From Lumbricus terrestris (Eukaryota > Annelida > Clitellata > Crassiclitellata > Lumbricidae), in assembly GCA_949752735.1 (NCBI GenBank), contig OX457050.1, positions 42,101,284 through 42,165,283 on the forward strand: a stretch of DNA of 64,000 nucleotides, written 5' to 3'. A model generated the notes under the pieces. It was not told the DNA's origin, did no database searches, and saw only the letters and a program-made list of their open reading frames with translations. A program made the translations under genes and the position numbers. Shown piece after piece: positions 22,935 to 34,394 of this stretch (position 1 is its first letter; each line of letters starts with the position of its first letter).

Positions 22935-23382
22935 TGTAAAGGTTTCAGATTACCCCCTCCTAAACATTACCCCCCTGGAAACTGTAAATTGCATCAATCA
23001 TCGCATTTATAGCACTAAAAATATCAAAAAATTCATCCCGATTCTTGTCTTGGTCTGAAGATTTTCATCCGTCATCCAACTTCGTGGTTTGTTATCAATA
23101 TTTTCATCTGTAACTAAAATACTATTCGCCGCTGAAGTTTACATGGAGAAAATGGCTTCGAGGCTATTATTTTTCTCGGATCAAAATATTGATAGCAAAC
23201 CACGAAGTGGGATGACGAATGAAAATCTTCAAACCAAAACAAGAAGTGGGATGATTTTTCTGATTTTTCTAGTGCAATAAATGCGATGATTGATGCAAAT
23301 CTAGTTTCCGGGGGGTAATCTGAAACCGGTTTCAAGTTACCGGGGGGTAATGTTTAGGAGGGGGTAATTTGAAACCTTTACA
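22935..23382. mobile_element. Palindromic MITE, copy A, CCGG target
   Basis: Starts TGTAAAGGTTTCAGATTACC and ends with the inverse (GGTAATTTGAAACCTTTACA). CCGG sits on both sides (22931-22934, 23383-23386). The arms also share CCTCCTAAACATTACCCCC; the interior is a second inverted repeat around CACTTCGTGGTTTG…CAAACCACGAAGTG. Open frames inside on both strands are mirror translations of the palindrome, not genes. Confidence 0.85.
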
Positions 23383-23386
23383 CCGG

Positions 23387-23832
23387 TGTAAAGGTTTCAG
23401 ATTACCCCCTCCTAAACGTTACCCCCTGCAAACTGTAAATTGCATCAATCTTCGCATTTATTGCACTAAAACTCTCAAAAAATTCATCCAGCTTCTTGTT
23501 TTGGTCTGAAGATTTTCATCCGTCATCCCACTTCGTGGTTTTTACCAATATTTTCATCTGTAACTAAAATACTATTCGCCGCTGAAGTTTACATGGAGAA
23601 AATGGCCTCGAGGCTATTATTTTTTTCGGATCAAAATATTGATAACAAACCACGAAGTGGGATGACGGATGAAAATCTTCAGACCAAAACAAGAATCGGG
23701 ATGATTTTTCTGATTTTTTTAGTGCAATAAATGCGATGATTGATGCAAATCTAGTTTCCGGGGGGTAATCTGAAACCGGTTTCAAGTTACCGGGGGGTAA
23801 TGTTTAGGAGGGGGTAATTTGAAACCTTTACA
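23387..23832. mobile_element. Palindromic MITE, copy B, sharing a CCGG with copy A
   Basis: Nearly identical to copy A, in direct orientation, with CCGG at 23383-23386 and 23833-23836. The middle CCGG serves both elements, so one inserted at the target-site copy of the other, or the pair arose by unequal exchange. Confidence 0.85.
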
Positions 23833-23954
23833 CCGGTGAATAAGCTAGTCTCCTTGACATGGCTTTTGTGGGCGCTGAGAAATTCTCGAAGATTTACATT
23901 ACATTACATTACATTACTTTAAGATACCGGCTTGTCAATGTCAATCTAACTTGT

Positions 23955-24160
23955 GTGGGACCCTAACTTGTGTGTCAAAAGAATCATGCAAGCGGAGTAT
24001 ATGGTCGACGCAGTCGGGGACGACAGAAGAAAAGATGGGAGGACGTGATACAACAAGACCTGAAGCTGCGCAAAATGAAGAAAGAAGACACTGGAAACAG
24101 AGACAAGTGGAAGTGCATTTTAGCGTTGCAGGATTATTATTATTATAAATCCAATTGATA
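23955..24160 (+). mobile_element. RTE-type LINE C-terminal fragment
   Basis: The frame 23970-24158 contains GRRSRGRQKKRWEDVIQQDL and EDTGNRDKWKCILA, the characteristic C-terminal motif of RTE-like LINEs (G-R-x-K-x-RW-x-D-x-I…D…R-x-x-W). It ends with a short (TTA)n tail at about 24130. It may belong to the same family as the fragment at 19630. Confidence 0.8.
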
Positions 24161-24914
24161 ATTTGGCAGTCCGAATCATTATCAATCCAGCTTCTGTTAA
24201 GACAAGAATTCGTTTCGTCGAATCCGCTTTTATTGAGGAAAAATTTATTTTCATCAATATCACCTCTCTTTAACTAAATGGGCCTATAATATATTATTAT
24301 TCCTTCATCCTGCTCCGATTTCATGAACCCTGCTTGTGCTCGACCAACCCTGAAACCCATGCGATGGTGAATTAATTAGCACACGCTAGAATGAACAAAT
24401 AATAATATTTCAACACTTAGAATAGCAATTCCTAGGTGTAAATTTCAAAATTGTTTAAATGGTTTAAGGGTAAAGATTTAATACATTCGCTTTCCCGTGG
24501 TTTGGACTTTGTTTAGACGGTACGTCGGGGCCCTATCCGAAAATGTATCCCATTCGCTAGCTACTCAAACACAAGAAGTGGGATTGACTACCCTACCTTT
24601 CGGCCATCTAGCGAATATATATTGCTGTGATTTTTGTGATTGATAAACGTTGCCTAATGACGTGCCAGAAATAGCATATAATTCAATAAAAGTAAAAAAT
24701 ATTATGGCCTCGTGTTCCTAAACTTTATATATTATACTTTACTTTCATTTTGTGATTGATAGAGACAGCTTAATGGCGTTCACTGAAACAGCACGTTATT
24801 CAATAGCAGGCCTAGGCTATAGTTGCATTTCATTACATAGTTTGGGCCCATGGTGATCAGACTGTACATCTTTCTTCACCCTCCATTCTATTCATGTTGA
24901 AGAGTTATGCCCGT
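24161..24914. other. No recognisable gene
   Basis: 24180-24330 has two or three AATCCAGCTTCTGTT-like dispersed units; the remainder is AT-rich and unassigned. Confidence 0.4.
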
Positions 24915-24918
24915 TTAA

Positions 24919-26463
24919 CCCTCATCCTACCAAGTGGGGTCCGTTCGGACCCCAAGCACATAAACTGCTGTGCAACTTTTTTTTGATAAATGATTAAGAG
25001 TCGGCATTTTATGAATTTGTCTATAGGTCTGTCCTACATGATATGCTGTAGCTACTTTTTGAAAAAAAATTATTTTGAATTTTTAATTAATATTTTTCTG
25101 TTGGGGTCCGAACGGATTCCAACGTAAAACAGCTTACGCATGAGCTTTTTTAGCCAATGCAGAGCTGGATTTCTGCAACTCTGCACTGCAAGATTTGAGT
25201 TCTAGGACTGTTTTTCAAGGGATATTCGTCAAGGTAATATTATTTATGTACATAACCCAAAAAATACATGCATACAAACATACACACAAACATACATACA
25301 AACATAAATGCACACATTCATATATCACAAATGCATGTACATAAAAGCAAAACTACATGCATGCATACATGCATGCTGAATACTAGCATATATTCAGACA
25401 CGAATACATGCAAATATGCACACACATGCAAGCATACATACAAGCATACATACTTACATACATACAAACATACATGCACACATTCATGCACGAATACGTG
25501 CATGTTTGACAATTGTTTGCTCATCATGTATGTATGTCTATTGATGTATGCATGAATGTATGTATGTATGTTTGTATGTATGTGTGTGTATGCATGTATG
25601 TATGCATGTATGTATGTGCAAACGTGCTTGCATACATACGTACATATATGCATACATTTGGGTATTCAGACATACGTGCATACATATAGACATTCATGAA
25701 TACATACTGCTTACATACATGCATACATACATACATATATGCATGCATAAATACATACACACATACATGCAGACATACATACAATACATATATACAATAC
25801 ATACATATAATACATACATACATACATCATCATACAAACTTACACAATGTATGTAAGTATGTATGTACGTACGTATGTATGTATGTATGCATGTATGTAT
25901 ATATGTATGTATCATACATGAATACATGCATGCATGTATGTATTGCATGTATGGCACATACATACAATACTTACATTACGTGCATACATACATACATACA
26001 TACAATACATACATGTGAATGTATGTTCGTATGTACATACATATATACATTATGTGTGTATGTATGTTGGTATGTTGGTATGTATGTATGTATGTATGTA
26101 TGTATGTATGTATGTATGTATGTATGTATGTATGTATGATACATATACATGTACATGCATACATTCATTCATACATACATACATGCATACATACATTCAC
26201 AGGCACATACATAATATTACATATGCATGCATATTATACATACATACACCACTGCATGCATGCATACTTACCTACAAACATACATACATACATTTATAAA
26301 GACATGCATACATACATGCATTGTCTACATATATACATACATACATGCAATTATATATGTGTGTTTGTGTGTATATATACAAGTATGTATGTATATATGT
26401 TTGGGGTCCGTTCGGACCCCAGTTGGTAAACAACGTATGTAAAATGTGTTGGTAGGATGTAGG
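24919..26463. mobile_element. piggyBac-like non-autonomous element filled with microsatellite
   Basis: TTAA flanks both ends (24915-24918, 26464-26467). The terminal repeat is CCCTCATCCTACCAA on the left and TTGGTAGGATGTAGG on the right. An 18-bp perfect palindrome GGGGTCCGTTCGGACCCC lies subterminally at both ends (24936 and 26403), with a related one near 25104. The interior is mostly (ACAT)/(ATGT). TTAA target and CCC-start ends are the piggyBac hallmark; no transposase gene. Confidence 0.85.
25262..26400. repeat. Alternating (ACAT)n and (ATGT)n arrays
   Basis: The polarity of the tetranucleotide flips several times: ACAT to about 25490, ATGT 25525-25615, ACAT 25630-25835, ATGT 25850-25920, ACAT 25960-26012, ATGT 26050-26135, ACAT 26140-26345, then ATGT. 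The single strand can therefore form many hairpins. Confidence 0.85.
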
Positions 26464-26467
26464 TTAA

Positions 26468-27630
26468 TAAACTGTTAGCACTTAGATCATTTTCATCAGG
26501 CCAACTTATATTTCAGGAAGCAGTGTTTTTCATCAATACAGCATCTACTTATCATTAATTGTTTTCACGAATCCCAGTTCGGTTCAACTGAAAATAATTT
26601 CCTGTGAACAAACATGGTTTTCCAATGCAGAGGCCAATAATAGTTGTAGTGAACTGTGTCTTGGAGCAGCTGCTTATCGATTTAAAGTTGCTTCGGATAA
26701 TCAAACCTTTGGTTGGCCTATATCTAGCCTATACGAAGAAGTCTAACTATTTCAATGCTGCATAGAGTGGGCTTTCTTTTGTGCCATTACAGATTGCCTA
26801 AACACTATGCCTAAGTTATTCACAAAGTTTCGCTTAAATTAAACACAACCCAGAAGATGAAACATTACTGCATGATTGTCATTAATTCTAAGCTAAGCAA
26901 AGAAACAGGCGAAGCAAATTATCTGGAATAAACAGTAAGGCCTAGAAGAGCCTTGAAATTAAAGTGGAACGTGGACCATAGTGTGACTTACTCCTTTTTT
27001 CATTTTGCTTCCTGCTGACGACTTTCGTCATCCGTATTTGTCCATCTAGAAACGTTTCCGATTCCTCGTTTGCGTGTTATTGTGCTGGTAACCCTTCATC
27101 ATTCTTCTCCAATAACTACAAAATGAAATATAAGACACACTAACATGCTAAAAAATGAGTAATTTGCTTAATTATTTACAGAGTTAGTTAACGCATGAGC
27201 AGCATAGTTTCTGCATTGACTGGGACCTTTAAAATTAGCTCAATAAAAAAATTAGAGGAATTTTTGCGCTGAAAGGAAAGCTGGATTGACAAAAAGAACA
27301 TATTATAATAGGCCTATACATTGAAACGGAAGTTGGATTAAGGAAAAGGGTGCTCTTAGATGGGTGATGTATGCCTATTGATTAAAATAACTATACTTGC
27401 GTGAATAGAAGTCTTTTGAAGACAGGTATCATGGAAATTCATTCTTGTAAAGGACATCTTGCTAATAACAGGCCTAAATACACGTAGGTTGGAATTCACA
27501 GGGCTGACTATTGGCCTATGTGCATTATGGAAAAAACTGGTCTTTACGATTCCGGTTAACATGGGGAACATTAAATTTTATAGCTTGCAGGAACTAGATC
27601 TTTTACTCTTCAGTAAAGAAAGAGAATATG
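26468..27630. other. No recognisable gene
   Basis: AT-rich sequence with single AGCTGGATTGA-type units near 27270 and 27330. No coding similarity seen. Confidence 0.45.
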
Positions 27631-27634
27631 TCGA

Positions 27635-27668
27635 TGGCTGGAAGCACAAAGGTGCTAAGCGCACTTTT
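27635..27668 (+). repeat. Left terminal inverted repeat
   Basis: 34 bp, identical to the inverse of 32321-32354. It contains GTGCTAAGCGCAC, itself nearly palindromic, a plausible transposase-binding core. Confidence 0.9.
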
Positions 27669-28033
27669 TTGGGTTTTTCAAAAAAGTAGTGCATAATATG
27701 CCTGGAAGAAATATACATCGGAGCACAAAGGTACTAACGTTTACGATGTTAATTTGGATCACTTGGCACCAAAACACAATTGGGCTAAGTCTCATTGGCT
27801 GAAATCCATAGAGCGCAAATAGCTCAAGCGCACTTAATACCTATGTGCACCCTCTTTTTTTAACGCCTTGTCTTTGTTGTTGACTTCCACGCCATTCGCC
27901 ATTACTGTTTATCGTCGTCCCCGTTACAAAAATAATAAAAGTTACATTAAAAATAACAGAAACAATATCTCGAAATCTTTAGTGTTTACTGCTTATTGTT
28001 TACTGTTTCTGCTCTCAATACATTATTATTGAA

Positions 28034-31000
28034 ATGCATAAACGAGTGCATCGTTTCAGTTCTGCACAAGCGCTTCAGATGATCATGGACCTTAATGATT
28101 CAATCGAGGAATCCAGTGATGATGGTAAGCTTATTAATAGGAACCTTAGAAAATGCTGTAAAATTATGGAAAATAAATGTTGATGTTTGGGAAATTAAGT
28201 GATTTAAAGCTCGAAATCGGCTTATGTGGTAAAATTGTAAAAATTATGCGGTATTATGCAGTAAGGTTTGGGCTGCATCGAAAGGCGATGTCATGGACGT
28301 CTCATCGGTATTATTAAGCAACTACAGGTAGGATCGTGACCACCAGAACACACCTGCAGACGCATAGACCGGTATTGCTTGCCATAGTGAATATTAAAAC
28401 CAGCGATGCATCCCTCCGTGTTTCTTTACATTGTTTAACTTGGGTATGCATTTTGTCTGTCTTAGGAACTTCTACTGAACATCTGGCAACTGATTTGCCT
28501 GCAACTATGCTTCCTCTGGACCTCGAGATTTCTTCTCCGCTTAATCGTACACCTGCTATGACAGTTGAAGGGCTTGATCCTACACTTCCTCTAGTCTTGG
28601 AGCCTTTTTGCAGAGAGGTTTCTGCAGTAGAAGTGCTCGACCATTCACACCCGCTGGCAACTGATTTGCCTGCAACTATGCTTCCTCTGGACCTCGAGGT
28701 TTCTTCTCCGCTTAATCGTACACCTGCTATGACAGTTGAAGGGCTTGATCCTACACTTCCTCTAGTCTTGGAGCCTTTTTGCAGAGAGGTTTCTGCAGTA
28801 GAAGTGCTCGACCATTCACACCCGCTGGCAACTGATTTGCCTGCAACTATGCTTCCTCTGGACCTCGAGGTTTCTTCTCCGCTTAATCGTACACCTGCTA
28901 TGACAGTTGAAGGGCTTGATCCTACACTTCCTCTAGTCTTGGAGCCTTTTTGCAGAGAGGTTTCTGCAGTAGAAGTGCTCGACCATTCACACCCGCTGGC
29001 AACTGATTTGCCTGCAACTATGCTTCCTCTGGACCTCGAGGTTTCTTCTCCGCTTAATCGTACACCTGCTATGACAGTTGAAGGGCTTGATCCTACACTT
29101 CCTCTAGTCTTGGAGCCTTTTTGCAGAGAGGTTTCTGCAGTAGAAGTGCTAGACCATTCACACCTGCTGACGTCCGAGCCTTTCAACCTTCATGTTGCAA
29201 GTATGGCCACTCCGATGGAAAGAACTCGTACCCGTAAAGTTATCATCATTACTCGCCTAAGGTAGTTCTTTGTACTATCATTTCAAATGTGGTTTCAATT
29301 ATTATTTTAAAATGAAGGTCTAATAGTCATTGTCTCTATGGAGTAGTCATTTTCTTGTATTTCTGCCATTATAATTGATGAATTAATTTACTTAAACTAC
29401 TCTTATGATGAAAATACAAAAGTTAAATTAAACTTCTGTTAAACTTGTCATCAGTTACTACAGTGTACTATGATTATGAATGTTTCATTGTAATCGCAAT
29501 GCATTCTGTGAATGTGAACTTCAATAAAGGAAGATTATTAAATTATTAAAAATGAGTGTTTAATTGGCATTTATTTTTATTTTACATGTCATGTAGGCCA
29601 CCAATCTTGCAACCTTTGCAAGTTCCAGTCGGGGTTATTTCTTCTCAACAGATGTCACCTGATTCAGTGCTTCCAACAACAGTTGATGTAGTTAATCCTC
29701 CACATCCAACAGAAGTTACAGTGACTACTCGTTCAACCTCTCTCTCTAACGAAGAGCCTGGTCCCTCAGGAAGTCTTCCTCTCAGCGACGATGCATCTAC
29801 ACCTTGCCTACCACCATCAGATATGGAGGAGCGTTCACGAAAGCGTAAACGAAATACACAAGGTTGGAAACGAAATGTTAGGCAGCTATCTCGAGCTAAT
29901 GGAAAGGAGTATGTTTCGAGGAAAGGGAAACTAGTGGCGGGAAAAAAACCATGTGGGGGTTGCGAAGAAGGATGTCGTTTTAAGTGTGGGGTCATGATTT
30001 CGGAAGATAAGCAAGTGCAATTATGCAACGAGTATTACTCGTTGCAAGACATTCAGTGCAAGTCTCAGTTCCTCTGCAGCGCAGTCACTGAAGTTGCTGT
30101 CCGCAGGCGTAGCATAGATGCTGCAACTGGAGAGGCTGTAAGCACAAAGCGCAAGAAAAGTCGAGAGTATTATTTGATGTCCGATGATGATCGAATGCGT
30201 GTCTGTAGAAACTTCTTTTGCAGTACTCTTGCTATTTCAATCAAGATTGTTAACAGGGCTTTAAAAGGTAAATCAGATACTGGTTTATTTGTTGGAAAAG
30301 ATGGTCGGAAAGGAAAGGTTCCTGCAAATAAAACTTCAGATGAGAATATCCAGAAGATCGTCGATCACATAAACAGCTTTCCGCAGGTTGAATCGCATTA
30401 CACTCGCAAAGACTCACGTAAACGGTATTTGGCACCTGATCTTAATATTCAACAGCTTTACCGTTTGTACAGTGAGGATTACTGTCAAAGGCTTGGAGTA
30501 GCACCTGTTAAGCAAGAAATCTATCGAAGAGTCTTCAATACCCAATTTAATCTTGGCTTCTTTATTCCTAAGAAAGATCAGTGCTCCACTTGTAATAGCT
30601 ACAGAAATGCTGTGGATACAGAGAAGACGAACTTGCATGATGCATGGGAAGCACATAAAAGGCGAGAAAAAGAGTCTATGGAGGAGAAGAGTCGCGATAA
30701 AGTAAAAGCTTGCAGTGACCAATCGTATCGAGCCATAACATTTGATCTTGAAGCAGTTCTCTCTACTCCACATGCAGGTGATTCACAAATATATTATAGA
30801 AGGAAGCTTGCTGTGTACAACTTTACGATACTGGAATCGGCATCCCAACAAGGATTCAATTACATATGGGACGAGACAGAAGGTGGTAGGGGAGCAAATG
30901 ATATAGGGTCCGCCCTTCTGGATTACTTGCGAAAACTTCCAGCAACCGTCACGCACGTCACATCATTCTCAGATACTTGCGGTGGACAAAATCGCAACCA

Positions 31001-31628
31001 GTTTATCTGTGCAGTCATGTTGTACGCCATTAGAACATTGCCTTCTCTACAAACTGTTGATCTAAAGTATATGGAGAGTGGCCACTCGTATTTAGATGTA
31101 GATCTAATGCACTCCCTGATTGAGCGAGCTACAAAGCATCTCAAAATTTATACAACTCGTGATTGGGAAGTGGCGATAGCCGGTGCACGAAAGAAAGCTC
31201 CTCCATTTATCGTTCAGCGAATGATGCACACAGACTTCAGTGACTTGAAGATGCTGGCTTCTACTCTTCTACTAAATCGCAGCAAGAATATGGAGGGGGA
31301 TACGGTGAATTGGCTACGTGTTAAGTGGCTGCGCTTCAGTAAACTTCACCCATTTGTCATTGAGTACAAATACCAGATTAGTGATGAGAATTTCCTTCGC
31401 CTCAACATATCCAGCAAACGCGGCAGGCCAAACACACTGATAGGGGAACTTACACCAGCCTATCTCTCTCGAATCCCAATCTCGACGGCCAAAAAAGCTG
31501 ACCTCCTTGCGCTACTGAAGAGCAGAGTAATTCCGGCAGAGCATGCGGTTTTCTACAATGACTTGCCTTCAAATGCTAGAGCTCGAGACTGTCTTTCGGA
31601 GCCCTGTGCTGACGAGGAAGACGACTGA
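28034..31628 (+). CDS. Transposase-like protein, three exons, predicted 972 residues
   Basis: Exon 1 is 28034-28124 (MHKRVHRFSSAQALQMIMDL…, donor G|GTAAGC). Exon 2 is 28466-29261 (acceptor TTTGTCTGTCTTAG, donor AAG|GTAGTT). Exon 3 is 29597-31628 (acceptor CATGTAG). Both junctions keep the frame and the sum is exactly 973 codons with the stop. Residues ~38-265 are four 57-residue repeats; ~372-383 is basic (RKRKRNTQGWKR, possible nuclear signal); ~415-426 is a cysteine cluster (CGGCEEGCRFKC); ~624-628 is CSTC. The C-terminal part has ITFDLEA (D679), FSDTCGGQNRNQ (D755) and SGHSYLDVD…LIER (E805), which I read as a candidate RNase-H-like DDE core. It resembles a widespread invertebrate protein family carrying the D-x-CGGQN motif and of unsettled function. 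It sits inside terminal repeats, so transposase is the natural inference. The splice model is mine; an internal start in exon 2 or 3 is possible. Confidence 0.8.
28486..29169 (+). repeat. Four in-frame 171-bp tandem repeats in exon 2
   Basis: Units start at 28486, 28657, 28828 and 28999, exactly 171 bp (57 codons) apart, and are almost identical; unit 1 has ATT for GTT once and unit 4 diverges in its last 20 bases. They encode ATDLPATMLPLDLEVSSPLN and so on, acidic and proline-rich. The opposite strand is also open (28314-29186), a by-product of repeating one open unit. Confidence 0.95.
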
Positions 31629-31996
31629 ATTCAAACTTAATGTTATTTTTTTCTTATCTGAAACTAATGGCTTGAATGCAGAGCATTATTTTATAATTAC
31701 TGTTGCATTTTATTGTTTTACTTCTTCAACGTGTGAAATGTGGATAAATTATGGAGGAAGATGCATTTTGGTGCTTCTTGATTTTCATTATAATATTTTT
31801 TTCTTAAATCTTTATTGGATGTTAATTATAATGATAAGTATGACAGCTATGATTATCACATTAATTTGAAGGAAAACTCGGCGTAAGAGTCGCTCATACT
31901 TGAATTAAATTATTTTTGGTTATTTTCCTGATATTATTAGGAGTTTTTTTGCTTAAAAGAAATTTTAAAATTAAATAATATAATCATGTGGTGCTT

Positions 31997-32002
31997 AATA
32001 AA
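31997..32002 (+). terminator. Polyadenylation signal of the transposase gene
   Basis: AATAAA about 370 bp after the stop codon and inside the element. It is the nearest canonical hexamer in the 3' region. Confidence 0.45.
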
Positions 32003-32320
32003 TTAACAAATGCTTAAAGGCTAGTTAGAACAGTATTTATTAAGGGTCTTCTAAAACAATTGTCAAAACAGTTGACATGAATTAGTATTTCAGGTGTCCC
32101 AGCATCAGCGCACAAAAGTCCTAAGTGCATATATTTCCTTACAGTAATTTTACAAAGTCATTTTTTTTTTACAAACAGAATTATTTGTGCAAAAATAAAA
32201 ATACTTGTAACACTGCAATAAGCTCTTCTTTTGGAAAAGTCATTGCAAATCGAATTATTTTGAATAATGAATTTTAGCAACACATAACAAAACTTCAACT
32301 TCAGTTTTCTTAGAATTAAG

Positions 32321-32354
32321 AAAAGTGCGCTTAGCACCTTTGTGCTTCCAGCCA
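32321..32354 (-). repeat. Right terminal inverted repeat
   Basis: 34 bp, exact inverse of the left repeat; identity stops after AAGCGCACTTTT. Perfect repeats suggest recent or ongoing activity. Confidence 0.9.
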
Positions 32355-32358
32355 TCGA

Positions 32359-33720
32359 TGTATACACTATCTTCTATATTGCTGAATAATGGCATGTTAT
32401 TTTAGCTAAAATGGGGTAAACTCATATTATTAATAATACGCAAAAGTTAGCGTACTAATCTTACCTCTCTGCCTTCGTATTCCATTTTCCGTTAGGCATT
32501 TCCTATATACTGAGCTCGTTAGATCCGTCAGCGTCCGATCACTGCCTCGCCAGACTGATACTGACAAAATGCATGACCTCCTGAGCACTCGTTTCCGTAG
32601 ATAATTAACTACAAACGACCGATCAAAGAGCTAGCCGTTTTCTGTAGTCCCCTCCCTCTATAGAGTACTGACTGTTTTATTGGGGCAGCCAGCTGAGATC
32701 AGTGGCGGCGCGCAAAAGAGGAGGGGAGATTGACCTGGGCGACACTCTAGCAGGACCAACAAAATAGCGTTGGGAAGAGAAGAGAAAATTAAGGAGAGAA
32801 ATTTTAATAGAAATTTCGAAAGTCGGAAAAACAAAGAAAGAAAGAACCATCCCACCACGAAATTTCGTTGTTTGCTTAACTTTCTTTGATCGCTATGAGT
32901 TTTACAGTAGCCTATATAGCACTAAACAGAAGACTTAGTATAGAAATGCAGAAGAGGACGCTTGCGAAGTCTCTCCTGGAGGCGGGGTTGCATTTTTCAG
33001 AATTTGTTCTACCTAATAATCTGCAAACAGAGCAACTGCCTATAGGCCTAATTATTGCTGCATGACTGTAGTTTAATTTATAAATGCGTTTTATACAGCC
33101 GCCCTTCGTAAGCATCAGGTCTATTATATTCAGCATTTTGTTATTATGACCTATATACACTGCCATAAAATTATGTCTAACTCTAGTTAGGCCTATCTAA
33201 AAGAAACGACTTAGAATAAAATTTAGCCACGAACTATCAATATTACTGCCTAAAGATAAAAATGCACCCATGCATGAATGTTCTCAAGCAGATACGTACC
33301 CGGTACGCTATATTCACGCTATGCATCTATATTATCTGCACACATTTACAGATAGCCTACATTCACGCAAACACGATGTGGGAAAGGGTTTAGAGGTTAC
33401 CACACTGGACAATCAACCTAGAGGTAGGGTTTTGTTCAATCCCAACACCTGCAGAAAACCTGTCAATGGATTTCTGCATCGCATTCGCCATATTTGCTGT
33501 AAGCCTAACGAGATCAATGACCGTAGGCCTACACTTTGTAAATAGGAAGATGAGACTGAGCAAATCAGTGTTGACAAACTTGTTTAGGCGGGTACATGCT
33601 AATGAGCACGTGTCACAAATCCGTCCGTCCAGTCACCCACTCACTCACGTTTTCCGTCCATCTACACGCTGTAATTTTACTATGCATTACATTAGATATT
33701 GTTGCATTTCGCTAGATAGA
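32359..33720. other. No recognisable gene
   Basis: At 32699 CAGTGGCGGCGCGCAAAAGA looks like one end of a hAT-type element, but no partner end was found. The remainder is unassigned. Confidence 0.4.
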
Positions 33721-33723
33721 CGT

Positions 33724-34345
33724 ATGAATGGATGGATGGATTGATGGACGAACGGACGGACGGACGGACGGACGGACGGATGGATGGACGAGAGTTTGGA
33801 TGGATGGATGAACGAATGGATTGATGGACGGGACGGATGGATTTATGGATGGATGGATGGATGGATGCATGGATGTATGGATGGATGGATGGATGGATGT
33901 ATGGATGGATGGATGGATGGATGGATGGATGGATGGATGGATGGATGGATGGATAGATGGGAGGATGGGTGAATGGATATATTGATGGTTGGATGGGAAG
34001 CTTGATGGATGGATGAATGGGTTAATGAATCGATGGATGGATGGGCGAACGGATGGATAGGTTCATGCATGGATGGTTGGATGGATGGATGTGTTTACGG
34101 ATGTGTTAATGGATGGATGGATGGATGGATGGATGGATGGATCGGTGGATGTGTGGATGGATGGACGGATGGGTGGATGAATGGATGGATGGTTGGATGG
34201 ATGAATGGATGAATGGATGGATGGTTGGATGGATGGATGGATGGATGGATGGATGGATGGATGGATGGATGGATGGATGGATGGATATATGGATGGATGG
34301 ATGGACGAATGGAGATAGATGGATGAATGGATGGATGAATACACA
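33724..34345 (+). repeat. (GGAT)n array
   Basis: About 620 bp of GGAT repeat with GGAC and GAAT variants. It is the complement of the CATC arrays at 48-58 kb. Translations as MDGW or HPSI repeats are artefacts. Confidence 0.9.
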
Positions 34346-34394
34346 TACAAAGAGATCGGTTGATTTATTGACTGAGGAATTGATTGATTACTTC

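Larger units (their letters stand above)
27635..32354 (+). mobile_element. Apparently intact autonomous DNA transposon with TCGA TSD
   Basis: Perfect 34-bp terminal inverted repeats: left 27635-27668 begins TGGCTGGAAGCACAAAGGTG and continues CTAAGCGCACTTTT; right 32321-32354 is its exact inverse. The 4-bp TCGA is on both sides (27631-27634, 32355-32358). Since TCGA is itself palindromic, the border could be read as part of the repeat, but the next bases outside differ (TATG left; TACA on the inverted right). The element holds one three-exon gene (28034-31628), a polyadenylation signal and subterminal copies of parts of the terminal repeat. A 4-bp TSD is compatible with Sola-type transposons, but I cannot prove the superfamily by eye. 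Confidence 0.85.

Noticed and set aside
23089..23785. Pairs of similar 60-75-residue frames on both strands
   Set aside because: Mirror translations of the palindromic MITE pair; no independent coding evidence.
28314..29186. 290-residue minus-strand frame with serine-rich repeats
   Set aside because: It is antisense to the four 171-bp repeats of exon 2. Splice signals and frame continuity support the plus strand.
32699..32720. CAGTGGCGGCGCGC as a hAT end
   Set aside because: Only one end is visible, with no partner or TSD, so I did not call an element.
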